Assembly: GCA_964410965.1 (NCBI GenBank)
Contig: CAYPIY010000003.1
Span: 489,792-553,791 of the forward strand
Source of the DNA: JBBIRG01 sp964410965
GTDB taxonomy: Bacteria; CLD3; SB21; JBBIRG01
Reading direction: 5' to 3'
Length of the DNA: 64,000 nt
Made by a program: the position numbers and the translations under genes
In this document: piece by piece, positions 34,487 to 42,115 of the stretch
How the letters are laid out: each line of letters starts with the position of its first letter
How positions within the stretch are numbered: the stretch's first letter is position 1
Notes under the pieces: model-generated
Database searches by the model: none
What the model was told of the DNA's origin: nothing
The model's input: only the letters and a program-made list of their open reading frames with translations

Positions 34487-34879
34487 TTATTGGGTTAAAT
34501 CGTTTGATAAAATATTTCTTAACTGATCCGGAACAGGCATCATTTTTTTTGTCTGAAAATCGACCGTGACAAAATCAATTTCAGCGTGAACCGCCTTGCA
34601 TCTGTCGCAGAGAATATCATACGACAGGGTAAAATAATATTTTTCTGATTTTTTAACGGCTTGCCGAATAATCACTTCGTCGTGCATTCTAAGGGGATGT
34701 TTGAAACGGATCGATATTTGCCGCAGGAAAAGCCCGTAGGACAGGGCATGAACATCAAACCCGTGCTCTTTAAGGAACACCGTCCTTGTGCGCTCAAAAA
34801 AATAAAGCACCCGCGGATGATGAATAATACCATAGGAATCGATATCCTCAAAATATATGCGCTCGTTACGCTGGTACAT
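34487..34879 (-). CDS. Acyl-CoA thioesterase of YbgC/FadM type (hot-dog fold)
   Basis: A 130-residue protein with the 4-hydroxybenzoyl-CoA thioesterase pattern ERIYFEDIDSYGIIHHPRVL (residues 5-24 from this start), including the catalytic Asp and the G-x-x-x-H-P-x-x-Y-like part, and a second-half FKHPLRMHDEVIIRQ. I chose the ATG at 34877-34879 because GGAGGGG stands 7 nt before it; an earlier ATG (34903) would overlap the Shine-Dalgarno. It overlaps the end of the MinD-like gene upstream. Its functional link to the Fe-S cluster is unclear. Confidence 0.85.
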   Translation of the reverse strand: MYQRNERIYFEDIDSYGIIHHPRVLYFFERTRTVFLKEHGFDVHALSYGLFLRQISIRFKHPLRMHDEVIIRQAVKKSEKYYFTLSYDILCDRCKAVHAEIDFVTVDFQTKKMMPVPDQLRNILSNDLTQ

Positions 34880-35762
34880 ATTTTTTCCCCTCCAACGTTT
34901 CATGAATGATTTGAAAGATTCCGGTCAGGTTCTTCGTCAGGCCGGCATCGTTCGATCGGATGATGAGGTTCTTTTTATTGAGCGCGTCGCTGAACGTCTT
35001 GCTGAACGGAATGACGCCGGCCAGCGGGATGTTTTGTTCGTTCAGGTAATCCGTGATCTGTCGCTCCAGTTCAGGATGAACGCCGCTTTTGTTGATGACC
35101 GCGATTTTGCTTAACTGCAATTGATCCGCCACATGGATGAGCCGGCAGGCGTCGTGAAATCCGGACCGCGTGCATTCGATGACCAAAACGAGCAGATTCA
35201 CGCCGGTCAGGGCGGCAATGACCGGACAGCCGATTCCGGGCGGCGCGTCGATGACGATGAGCAGCTTCTGGTTGCGGATGGCTTCATCGGCGGCGGTCTG
35301 GCGCACTTTATGAACGAGTTTCCCCGAATTATCCTCGCCCGGCTTCAGGCGCGCGTATACCAGAGGCGTATCATACACCGAGCGGCTGACCAAAAGTTCG
35401 CCGCAACGGTTCGTCCTGCGAAAAATCGCCCCATCCGGACATACATCCTCACAGGCGCCGCAGCCTTCGCAGGAAAGCGTGTCAATCGCGTAATCATGAT
35501 TCCCGGAACGGATGGCGTCAAAAGCGCAGGCAGGCGCGCAGGCTCCGCAGGCGGAACACCGGCCGGCATCTATGGCGTATTTATAACCCGACTCAAAAGA
35601 TTCCCTGATCATCGTTTCTTTTTCAATCATCAGGAACGCGTCGGACGCGTCCACGTCGCAGTCCGCGAACACCGATTGCTCACGCAGGTAATAATAAAAT
35701 GACATGGAGAGCGACGTTTTTCCCGCCCCGCCTTTCCCGCTGGCGAACGCGACCGTTTTCAT
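34866..35762 (-). CDS. MinD/Mrp-superfamily ATPase with 2[4Fe-4S] ferredoxin insert (second of pair)
   Basis: A 298-residue protein. The deviant Walker A KGGAGKTSLS (10-19) opens the P-loop domain. A ferredoxin-like insert follows with C69-x2-C72-x2-C75-x3-C79 and C98-x2-C101-x2-C104-x3-C108. The Walker B-like IVIDAPPGIGCP (about 169-180) completes the ATPase. This family is found in pairs next to NifX, MBL and DUF134 genes in anaerobes and is thought to work in Fe-S assembly or redox control. It overlaps the 3' end of the other MinD gene by 4 nt (35759-35762) and the thioesterase by 14 nt. Confidence 0.92.
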   Translation of the reverse strand: MKTVAFASGKGGAGKTSLSMSFYYYLREQSVFADCDVDASDAFLMIEKETMIRESFESGYKYAIDAGRCSACGACAPACAFDAIRSGNHDYAIDTLSCEGCGACEDVCPDGAIFRRTNRCGELLVSRSVYDTPLVYARLKPGEDNSGKLVHKVRQTAADEAIRNQKLLIVIDAPPGIGCPVIAALTGVNLLVLVIECTRSGFHDACRLIHVADQLQLSKIAVINKSGVHPELERQITDYLNEQNIPLAGVIPFSKTFSDALNKKNLIIRSNDAGLTKNLTGIFQIIHETLEGKKYVPA

Positions 35763-36607
35763 GATAGCGCCTCCTGAATGCGGGGAAAAATAAGATCCAG
35801 ATTCTCCGCATATCCGCTGATATCATACACCAGCCGGCCGTTGCCGGCTTTTTCAAAGACTTCCATAGAGAATGGAAACTTTGCGATGACCGGAATACCG
35901 TCTGCCGCGCAACGCGTTTCAATCTGGCGGTCATACTCGTCCGATTTATTGATCACGACGCCGAACGGGATATTCATGGAACGAACCACTTCAACCGCCA
36001 GCATCAGGTCGTGCAGGCCGAACGGGGTCGGCTCGGTAACCAGTACCGCATAATCGGCGTCTTTCACGGATTCCACCATCGGACAGGTCGTCCCCGGCGG
36101 ACAATCGTATATCCTCAGCGCGGTTTGGTTTTTCTGAATCTCTTTTTTTGCCAGATGAATCAGATGCTTCGTGTGAATGTCGCCCTGCCTCAGTTTTCCC
36201 TCAACCAGAGTCAGGCTGTTTTTCCGGTACAGGTTGATTTCCCCGATGGGGTTTTCGCGGAATACGATCGCATCTTCGGGACAATGGCGGCGGCACCGGT
36301 AACAGCTTTTGCATAATTCCGAAAAGATCTTCACGTACAGCGGGCTGACGACGATCGCGTTGTAATTGCAAACCGGCACGCATTTTCCGCACTTCGTGCA
36401 TTTTCGTGTGTCGATGTCCGCGATGGGCACCGTTTGCGGATCGCATTTTATCTTTTCCGCATCGGGCAGAAACAGCGCCGCGTCGGGCTCGTCCACATCG
36501 AGGTCAGCCAGCAGGACTTCCCGTGAATGGGACAGATATACGGCTAAATTAACGGAGAGGGAGGTTTTACCGGTACCTCCCTTTCCGCTCGCGAACGCAA
36601 TGGTCAT
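35759..36607 (-). CDS. MinD/Mrp-superfamily ATPase with 2[4Fe-4S] ferredoxin insert (first of pair)
   Basis: About 282 residues from an ATG at 36605-36607, chosen because it aligns with the paralogue start (MTIAFASGKGG versus MKTVAFASGKGG). An upstream ATG (36634) adds nine residues, and the frame beyond that is intergenic repeat. Walker A GKGGTGKTSLSV lies near the N-terminus. Two ferredoxin motifs C-x2-C-x2-C-x3-C (TKCGKCVPVC and CKSCYRCRRHC) follow. DCPPGTTCPM is the Walker B region. Forms a likely heteromer with the next protein (4-nt gene overlap). Confidence 0.9.
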   Translation of the reverse strand: MTIAFASGKGGTGKTSLSVNLAVYLSHSREVLLADLDVDEPDAALFLPDAEKIKCDPQTVPIADIDTRKCTKCGKCVPVCNYNAIVVSPLYVKIFSELCKSCYRCRRHCPEDAIVFRENPIGEINLYRKNSLTLVEGKLRQGDIHTKHLIHLAKKEIQKNQTALRIYDCPPGTTCPMVESVKDADYAVLVTEPTPFGLHDLMLAVEVVRSMNIPFGVVINKSDEYDRQIETRCAADGIPVIAKFPFSMEVFEKAGNGRLVYDISGYAENLDLIFPRIQEALS

Positions 36608-36675
36608 TGTCTGCAGTTGTTTTTCCTGTGTCATTTTAGATTGCCACAGATTCACAGATTGCAAAGGTTTTTTCA

Positions 36676-36694
36676 CTCTGTGTTCTCTGTGGTT
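36676..36694 (-). repeat. Intergenic AACCACAGAG repeat (copy A)
   Basis: The minus strand reads AACCACAGAGAACACAGAG, matching 37131-37149 on the plus strand at 17 of 19 positions. The two inverted copies flank the DUF5320 gene. Similar ACCACAGAGGACACAGAG tracts are scattered in many bacterial genomes; their role is unknown. Confidence 0.6.
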
Positions 36695-36708
36695 AATATC
36701 ATCACACC

Positions 36709-37017
36709 TTATTTCGTCTCGCGTTTTTCCAGTTCGGCAATTTTATTTTCCAGTTTGCGAAGTTGTTCTCTCAGTGCGCTTATTTCGCTGTTTTCAATGT
36801 CTGCGCTGTTTTGTCCCTGAAAGAAACGGCGGCCGAATCGGTTGAACCGGTTTCGTCCGCCGCCGAACATGCGTCCTTGCCCGCCGCCGTAAGGAATTCC
36901 TCCCCGGCCGACGCCGTAGATTAGGTTTTCATCAGTGTTTGCAGGATTACAGTATCCCAGACCGCGGCCGGTTTTTGATCCCTGACCCAGCGGCCCTGTT
37001 CCATCAAATCGTGGCAT
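36709..37017 (-). CDS. DUF5320 protein, Gly/Arg-rich N-terminus with coiled-coil tail
   Basis: A 102-residue protein of DUF5320 type: MPRFDGTGPLGQGSKTGRGL at the N-terminus, then a Gly/Arg/Phe-rich low complexity stretch (YGGGQGRMFGGGRNRFNRFG) and a C-terminal coiled coil (ISALREQLRKLENKIAELEK). The start at 37017 is favoured over one at 37038 because AAGGAGATACT lies just before it. These proteins accompany NifX, MinD-ferredoxin and DUF134 genes in anaerobes; their function is not known. A scaffold role for metal-cluster handling is possible. Confidence 0.85.
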   Translation of the reverse strand: MPRFDGTGPLGQGSKTGRGLGYCNPANTDENLIYGVGRGGIPYGGGQGRMFGGGRNRFNRFGRRFFQGQNSADIENSEISALREQLRKLENKIAELEKRETK

Positions 37018-37038
37018 AGTATCTCCTTTTTTTGCCAC

Positions 37039-37273
37039 TAAGATACGAAGACACCAAGTGCATTAAAATTGTTCGTTTCTTCGTGGCGTTGTAACTTTTT
37101 CATTTTCCCTGCGAATCACGCGAATGTTTTAACCACAGAGGGCACAGAGAACTCAAAGAGGTTTTTTAGGTTTTCTTCTCGTTTGACTCGCTGATTTCGC
37201 GGGCTAAAGGTATTCATTATATTCCTTCGTTCCTTAGTGTTCCTGTCCCGACCAGTCGGGATTTATGGCAAGT
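37039..37273. repeat. Intergenic region with dispersed repeats and small palindrome
   Basis: This 235-nt gap is built of sequences typical of dispersed intergenic repeats: TTGCCACTAAGATACGAAGA (37033-37052), CACGCGAATG-type stretch (37118-37127), AACCACAGAGGGCACAGAG (37131-37149, inverted copy of 36676-36694) and a palindrome TCCCGACCAGTCGGGA (37246-37261, 7-bp arms, 2-nt loop) just downstream of the DUF134 gene. No gene seen. Confidence 0.55.
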
Positions 37274-37738
37274 TTATTGTTTCCTTCCGCAGCGCATGCG
37301 TTTTCGGCCTTTCATGTTTCCGCTGGTTCCTTTGTCTTTGCGAAAAATATTATTGCTTTCGCATTTCGGGCATGCTTCCGGCCGTCCCGTACCGAACGGT
37401 TCCGCCCATTCGTGGCCGCAGTCCTCGCAGATAAAACACCGTTCTTTTAATTCGTTCACGTGACCTCCTTCGATCCGCAGGTTCTTACCGTTGATCAGCG
37501 CATCCGCGATCTTGTGATGCGCGGAACTGATGATATTCCCGAACGTTTGCCGTGACACATCCATTTTCTGCGCCGCTTCCTCCTGATACAGTCCCTGCAG
37601 ATCGGCCAGACGGACGGCTTCAAGTTCGTCCAGTGTTAGAATCACTTCTTCCAGCTGATAACCGGGAATGCCGGCCGGCTTGAACGTGAGGACATCCGGC
37701 GCGAATCGCACCCGGCGGCATTTAAAAGGTCTTGGCAC
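37274..37738 (-). CDS. DUF134-family DNA-binding regulator
   Basis: A 154-residue protein opening MPRPFKCRRVRFAPDVLTFK, with helix-turn-helix-like EEVILTLDELEAVRLADLQG (about 31-50) and EEAAQKMDVSRQTFGNIISS (53-72), a sigma-like region as in DUF134/UPF0251. The C-terminus has two zinc-ribbon-like pairs CFICEDC (96-102) and CPKC (117-120). The start codon is GTG. Neighbouring NifX, MinD and DUF5320 genes suggest that it regulates that Fe-S block. A perfect 25-nt palindrome 86-110 nt upstream (37824-37848) may be its operator. Confidence 0.88.
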   Translation of the reverse strand: MPRPFKCRRVRFAPDVLTFKPAGIPGYQLEEVILTLDELEAVRLADLQGLYQEEAAQKMDVSRQTFGNIISSAHHKIADALINGKNLRIEGGHVNELKERCFICEDCGHEWAEPFGTGRPEACPKCESNNIFRKDKGTSGNMKGRKRMRCGRKQ

Positions 37739-37823
37739 GGAAAACGCTTTCGTTTGTTATTGGCATATGCTAATAATAAGAAGTATGAATAAGAATGTCA
37801 AGAAAAAAAACCAGCACGTAAAA

Positions 37824-37848
37824 GTTAAACTTCTTTAAGAAGTTTAAC
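37824..37848. promoter_or_regulatory. Perfect 25-nt palindrome between ZIP and DUF134 genes
   Basis: GTTAAACTTCTT and AAGAAGTTTAAC flank a single T, giving 12 fully complementary bases on each side. It lies upstream of the DUF134 start and downstream of the ZIP stop (37896). On the minus strand it is followed by TTTTACGTGC and then a T run, so it could be a weak terminator. The perfect symmetry and position also suit an operator. Confidence 0.5.
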
Positions 37849-37895
37849 CTTTATCAACATCGTTGATATGTTATTGTATGATTTTGGATATTTTT

Positions 37896-38636
37896 TTAAT
37901 GCGCATGGCTCATCAGCGCGATGGTGGCGATGCCGGCGAGGATCAGAACGAACTGCATGATCCCGCTGCGTAAGGAAGGATATTGATGAAGTCCCGGCAC
38001 GAGATCGGCGATGGCGATATAAATAAAACTGCTGGCGGAAAGAACCATTATATAAGGAATGAACTCCATCATGTCTTTCAGAAAAAAATAACCAAGCAGT
38101 GCGCCCAGGAGAGACGTGGCCGATGATAATAAATTATACAAAATCGCTTTTTTACGTGAATAACCGCTGTTCAGAAGAATCGCGAAGTCGCCCGCTTCCT
38201 GGGGAATTTCATGGGATATGACGGTCAGCGCGGTCAGAAAACCGAACGGCGCCGAAACAAGAAACGCCGCGGCGATGATCACCCCGTCGATAAAATTATG
38301 CAGCGCGTCGCCGATGAGAATGAGCCCGCCCTCCGATTTATGAACCTTACAGTCCTCATGATGGCAGTGCCGCCAGATCATGATTTTTTCGAGAACAAAA
38401 AAGACCAGGATGCCCAGAAGCAAAACCTGAAACACGCGCGTCGGTTCCAGATGATGCAGCGCTTTGGGAATCATACCAAGAAACGCCGCTCCCAGCAGTG
38501 TTCCCGTCGCGAAACTCACCAGGCAAGGGAGCAGCCGTTTCCGGAAGCTGTCTTTAAAAAAAAGGAATATCCCGCCAACCGCCACGGAGCCGATACTGCC
38601 GGCGATAGTCATAAGAAGAATGAAAAGTAAAGTCAT
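37896..38636 (-). CDS. ZIP-family divalent metal transporter
   Basis: A 246-residue membrane protein with about eight TM helices. TM4 and TM5 show the metal-path motifs HNFIDGVIIAAAF (about 112-124) and SHEIPQEAGDFAILL (about 140-154). A cytoplasmic His/Cys-rich loop RHCHHEDCKVHK (about 89-100) precedes TM4, as usual in ZIPs. Family members import Zn, Fe or Mn. The context of Fe-S genes makes iron or zinc uptake plausible. It is preceded 16 nt upstream by the FlgO-like gene. Confidence 0.93.
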   Translation of the reverse strand: MTLLFILLMTIAGSIGSVAVGGIFLFFKDSFRKRLLPCLVSFATGTLLGAAFLGMIPKALHHLEPTRVFQVLLLGILVFFVLEKIMIWRHCHHEDCKVHKSEGGLILIGDALHNFIDGVIIAAAFLVSAPFGFLTALTVISHEIPQEAGDFAILLNSGYSRKKAILYNLLSSATSLLGALLGYFFLKDMMEFIPYIMVLSASSFIYIAIADLVPGLHQYPSLRSGIMQFVLILAGIATIALMSHAH

Positions 38637-38652
38637 GAATGCGCACCCGGTA

Positions 38653-40674
38653 TCATTTTTCCATCGACTGCAGAGCCGCTTCGATGGCGTATTTCAGGTC
38701 AGTGTCCGCCGTGTTGTTCAGCATCCGCTGAAGATCGTTTCTGGCCGAAGATGCTTTTTTACCGAGCCTGGATATGGCCGTCAGGATCGCACGCTGCTTG
38801 ATCCTGGCGTACTCCATTTTCGAATTCAGTTTTCTTACCAGGAACGGTACGGCCGATTCTCCGACTCCTGCGATTGCGTCGACGGCCTTGTCCGAAGTCA
38901 TATACACATCGTCCGTCAGCGATTCCACCATACATTCAATCGCTTTCTCGTTTTTTGTGCCCGCATGGCTCAGCACGATCAAAGCCGATGTATGGATTTT
39001 CTTCATTTCTTTCTGCCGCTCAAGGCTTTTCCGGCCCAGAAGCGCGACCAATTCCTTTTCAAGCACGGCGGGACGGGACCTCATTTTTTCCAGCAACGGA
39101 AGAATCCGGAGCTGTTCTTTTATGTCCATTCCGGCCAGTATATCCCGCGCCTCCTCCATGGTCGGGATAATGCCCGGAACCGGCACATTGTACATCACAC
39201 AAAATTCGATCCGGTCATCCCGTACATTTCCCGCTTTGGTCAGTACCGCGTATTCGCTCAGTTTATCCCTGCATAACCCGGAGAACGATTCCAGGTCTTC
39301 CAGCGGAAAGCGGTCTTTTGATTTTTTAATCCTGAGAAAATTTGAACCGGGATTCCAGTCGAAGAAATTGACAAAAGCATACATCAGTTCCGCGGTAACG
39401 TCATTTGATTCTGAGCGGTTGTAATAATCGGCAAGCCATTTCAGCGTACGTGTTTTTTCGTTCCGGTCTTTTTCATTTTCATACACGCTGGCGAGAAGTT
39501 CGCTGAGTTTTTTGTTTGTGGTTTTATCCAGTTCCACTGAGGAGCCATACCGGTCATAACAGTATTTAGCGAGCCGGTTGTCAGATTCCGAGTTCACCGC
39601 CTCGGTCATGTAGAAAAAAGCGTCCGTGAACGAAAGGGCGACCGGCAACCCGACCTTTCCAGCCCGTGCTTCATCGAAATACTCATCGATCCTTCTGAAA
39701 TTCAGGCTGAGTTCATCCGGAAGCGGTAAAATCCTGAGCATAGCGGACAGGCAGTAACGGAGCCGGTAATGGTTCATTTTTTTCACCGTCTGCAGCCCGA
39801 TCCGCCATTCCTCTTCGTCAATGACGCTGTCAGAGGCAAGAAAGCGGATGATCTCCGTCGCGCGGTCATCGTTCACGGGATACCGGATCGTATCGAGCGT
39901 TTTCATGAGAAACCGCCTGTACGGATCGTGCTCAATTTTATATCTGCCAAACCGCGCCATGACGTCGAAATGGGCCCGTCCGCACTCAAGGTCGAAGGGA
40001 ATTTTCATGGTCTGTTTCGCGATACCGTCGATTTTGTCCCGTGAAGTCAGGTCATTCAGCAGTGTCCGGATCGTCTCGATCTGGTCCTGGCAGCGGGTTG
40101 TTTCGTCCCTGTTGACTTTTTTCGTATCATCTTTCTTTTCCTCTTCCCCGAACAGGCTGGCCAGGTCGTCGGTCATCAGGATCCGTCCGGAAAAACTGAC
40201 GGCGATCTCTCCGGTCACTACATCAATCAGCCGGCTGTTGACGTCAATATAGTTTTTCAGTTTGGTGTATGTTCCGGAAAAGATCACGTCAATCGGCAGA
40301 AGTTCACCGGCCTTTTTCGCCTGGTTCTGGTCCATCAGGTCGCTGAGCATCAGATCGTTTTCCCGCAACACGATGTCCAGACGGCTGCGCTCGAACAATT
40401 TGAAAGCCTTCGGGTTTTTGCTCAGCGCGGTGATGAGGGATTCGGTGATGTAATCGCCGAATTCGTTTTTTGCTTTCTCGTTTTTATCCCGTGTGGAGAT
40501 GAACGTGATGACGGCAAGCCGCTGGGGACGTCCGGTTTTATTGGATTCCAGCAGCAATCTGGCGACGTCGCCGACGACTGCATGAAACTCCTTTGCGTTC
40601 TGGGCCTGTGACGTACCCTGGATTCCGGAAAACGCAACAAGCATCCATGATAAACCTGCAATGAAACGGATCAT
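38653..40674 (-). CDS. FlgO/CsgG-like secreted protein with HEAT-like repeats
   Basis: About 673 residues from an ATG at 40672-40674 that gives a clean signal peptide (MIRFIAGLSWMLVAFSGIQG, cleavage after AQA); the upstream frame start at 40773 would add 33 unconserved residues. The N-terminal domain (to about residue 180) has the FlgO/CsgG pattern: RLAVITFISTRDKNEKAKNE, ITESLITALSKNPKAFKLFE, then a GTYTKLKNYIDVNSRLIDVV motif. The remainder is helical, with likely HEAT-type repeats near the end (AVDAIAGVGESAVPFLVRKL). Probably periplasmic; function unknown. Confidence 0.78.
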   Translation of the reverse strand: MIRFIAGLSWMLVAFSGIQGTSQAQNAKEFHAVVGDVARLLLESNKTGRPQRLAVITFISTRDKNEKAKNEFGDYITESLITALSKNPKAFKLFERSRLDIVLRENDLMLSDLMDQNQAKKAGELLPIDVIFSGTYTKLKNYIDVNSRLIDVVTGEIAVSFSGRILMTDDLASLFGEEEKKDDTKKVNRDETTRCQDQIETIRTLLNDLTSRDKIDGIAKQTMKIPFDLECGRAHFDVMARFGRYKIEHDPYRRFLMKTLDTIRYPVNDDRATEIIRFLASDSVIDEEEWRIGLQTVKKMNHYRLRYCLSAMLRILPLPDELSLNFRRIDEYFDEARAGKVGLPVALSFTDAFFYMTEAVNSESDNRLAKYCYDRYGSSVELDKTTNKKLSELLASVYENEKDRNEKTRTLKWLADYYNRSESNDVTAELMYAFVNFFDWNPGSNFLRIKKSKDRFPLEDLESFSGLCRDKLSEYAVLTKAGNVRDDRIEFCVMYNVPVPGIIPTMEEARDILAGMDIKEQLRILPLLEKMRSRPAVLEKELVALLGRKSLERQKEMKKIHTSALIVLSHAGTKNEKAIECMVESLTDDVYMTSDKAVDAIAGVGESAVPFLVRKLNSKMEYARIKQRAILTAISRLGKKASSARNDLQRMLNNTADTDLKYAIEAALQSMEK

Positions 40675-40845
40675 TTTGTCCTCCGCAATAAATTGAAGTT
40701 CCATCAACTTATTCAGTGTTTTTGGACGGTCAAACCATACAATGGCGCAATATAAGGAAACCGGTAACAGCAAACAAGATTTTTAAAATCTTTATCCATT
40801 CGGAGCCGCATCTGCCGTACGGAAAAATTTCGTTTCACAAAAGCC

Positions 40846-40879
40846 AAAAAAAAGAGCCGTTGAGGAGTTCAACGGCTCT
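40846..40879 (-). terminator. Rho-independent terminator of queA
   Basis: AGAGCCGTTGA (40853-40863) and TCAACGGCTCT (40869-40879) form an 11-bp perfect stem with 5-nt loop GGAGT. On the minus strand it is followed directly by eight U (plus-strand A run 40846-40853). It lies 22 nt past the queA stop: a textbook intrinsic terminator. Confidence 0.93.
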
Positions 40880-40900
40880 GAATGTTCATAAATCCGGATT

Positions 40901-41926
40901 TTACTGGATCAGCATGGCATCCCCGTAAGAATAGAACCTATAACTGTCCTTGATCGCTTTTTTATAGGCTTTCATGATGAGATCGCGGTCGGCGAAAGCG
41001 CTGGCCAGCATGAGAAGAGTGGATTCCGGCATATGGAAATTAGTGATCATCTTGTCGATGATCTTGAATTCGTAGGGAGGGTAAATGAATTTATCGGTCC
41101 ATCCGCGGTGCGGCTTGACACGGTTCAGGGCGGTGATGCAGCTTTCGATGGCCCGTACCACGGTGGAGCCGACGGCGATGACCTTTCCTCCGGAGTCCTT
41201 GGTCTGGTTGATCGCACGGGAAGTGATTTCAGGAATTTCAAAATATTCGGAATCCATTTTATGCCGGCCGAGGTCCTCGACCTGGACTTTGCGGAACGTG
41301 CCGAGACCGACATGCAGGATCAACGGAACCACTTTGACGCCCTTGCGTTTGAGACGAGTCATGAGTTCTTTAGTAAAATGCAATCCCGCCGTGGGAGCCG
41401 CCACGGATCCGCGTACGCGGGCGAACACCGTCTGGTAATCGTCCTTGTCCGATTCCTCAGCGATGCGTTTGATATACGGCGGCAGCGGACACTGCCCGAC
41501 TTTTTCGATGAAATGATGGAAATCGTTGCCGTATTCGAAACGGACCACTCGTCCCCCGGAAACCGTGTTGTCGATGACGTCGCAGAACACTCCGTCCACC
41601 ACTAAACGGTTGCCGATACGCACCTTGCGCGCGGGTTTTACCAGCACTTCCCACAGGTTATTCTCCAGTTCGCGGAGCAGGAACACTTCTACCCGAGCGT
41701 TGGTTTTTTCCTTTCGGGCAATGATGCGAGCGGGAAAAACACGGGTCTCGTTGATGACCAAACAGTCATTTTTCGTGATATATTCGGTGATTTCCCTGAA
41801 AACCTTGTCCTCCAGAAGCCCCGTTTTCCGGTTTACGACCATCAGTTTGGAAGTGTCCCGCGGATCCACCGGATACTGGGCGATATATTTATCTGGCAAT
41901 TTGAATTTAAAATCCGATAATTTCAT
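40901..41926 (-). CDS. queA: S-adenosylmethionine:tRNA ribosyltransferase-isomerase
   Basis: A 341-residue QueA, normal length. Recognisable stretches are MKLSDFKFKLPDKYIAQYPV at the start, RDTSKLMVVNR, PLPPYIKR (with the family TVFA segment after it), GSVAAPTAGLHFT, LHVGLGTFRKV and NFHMPESTLLMLASAFA near the end. It adds an epoxycyclopentanediol ribosyl group from SAM to 7-aminomethyl-7-deazaguanine in tRNA, giving epoxyqueuosine. GAGGAA precedes the ATG. The gene is alone in its transcription unit, with a strong terminator downstream and a 189-nt divergent promoter region shared with the aminotransferase gene. Confidence 0.97.
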   Translation of the reverse strand: MKLSDFKFKLPDKYIAQYPVDPRDTSKLMVVNRKTGLLEDKVFREITEYITKNDCLVINETRVFPARIIARKEKTNARVEVFLLRELENNLWEVLVKPARKVRIGNRLVVDGVFCDVIDNTVSGGRVVRFEYGNDFHHFIEKVGQCPLPPYIKRIAEESDKDDYQTVFARVRGSVAAPTAGLHFTKELMTRLKRKGVKVVPLILHVGLGTFRKVQVEDLGRHKMDSEYFEIPEITSRAINQTKDSGGKVIAVGSTVVRAIESCITALNRVKPHRGWTDKFIYPPYEFKIIDKMITNFHMPESTLLMLASAFADRDLIMKAYKKAIKDSYRFYSYGDAMLIQ

Positions 41927-42115
41927 GGTTCCTCAGTCGTTGATGAAAAAAAGCAACCTTTCGCAAAGAGGCGCAAATATAATAAAAATAATGTGAAAAG
42001 TCAATTGATTTTTTAAGTAAATCATTAATTGATTTTAAATTATAAGTCACTATACTTTCATGAAACAAACATCATACGTAATATGAATATAATCAACATC
42101 TTAATCTGAATATTT

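Noticed and set aside
36608..36676. N-terminal extension of the first MinD-like ATPase
   Set aside because: The extra residues are translated from intergenic repeat sequence and are missing in the paralogue; the ATG at 36607 fits better.
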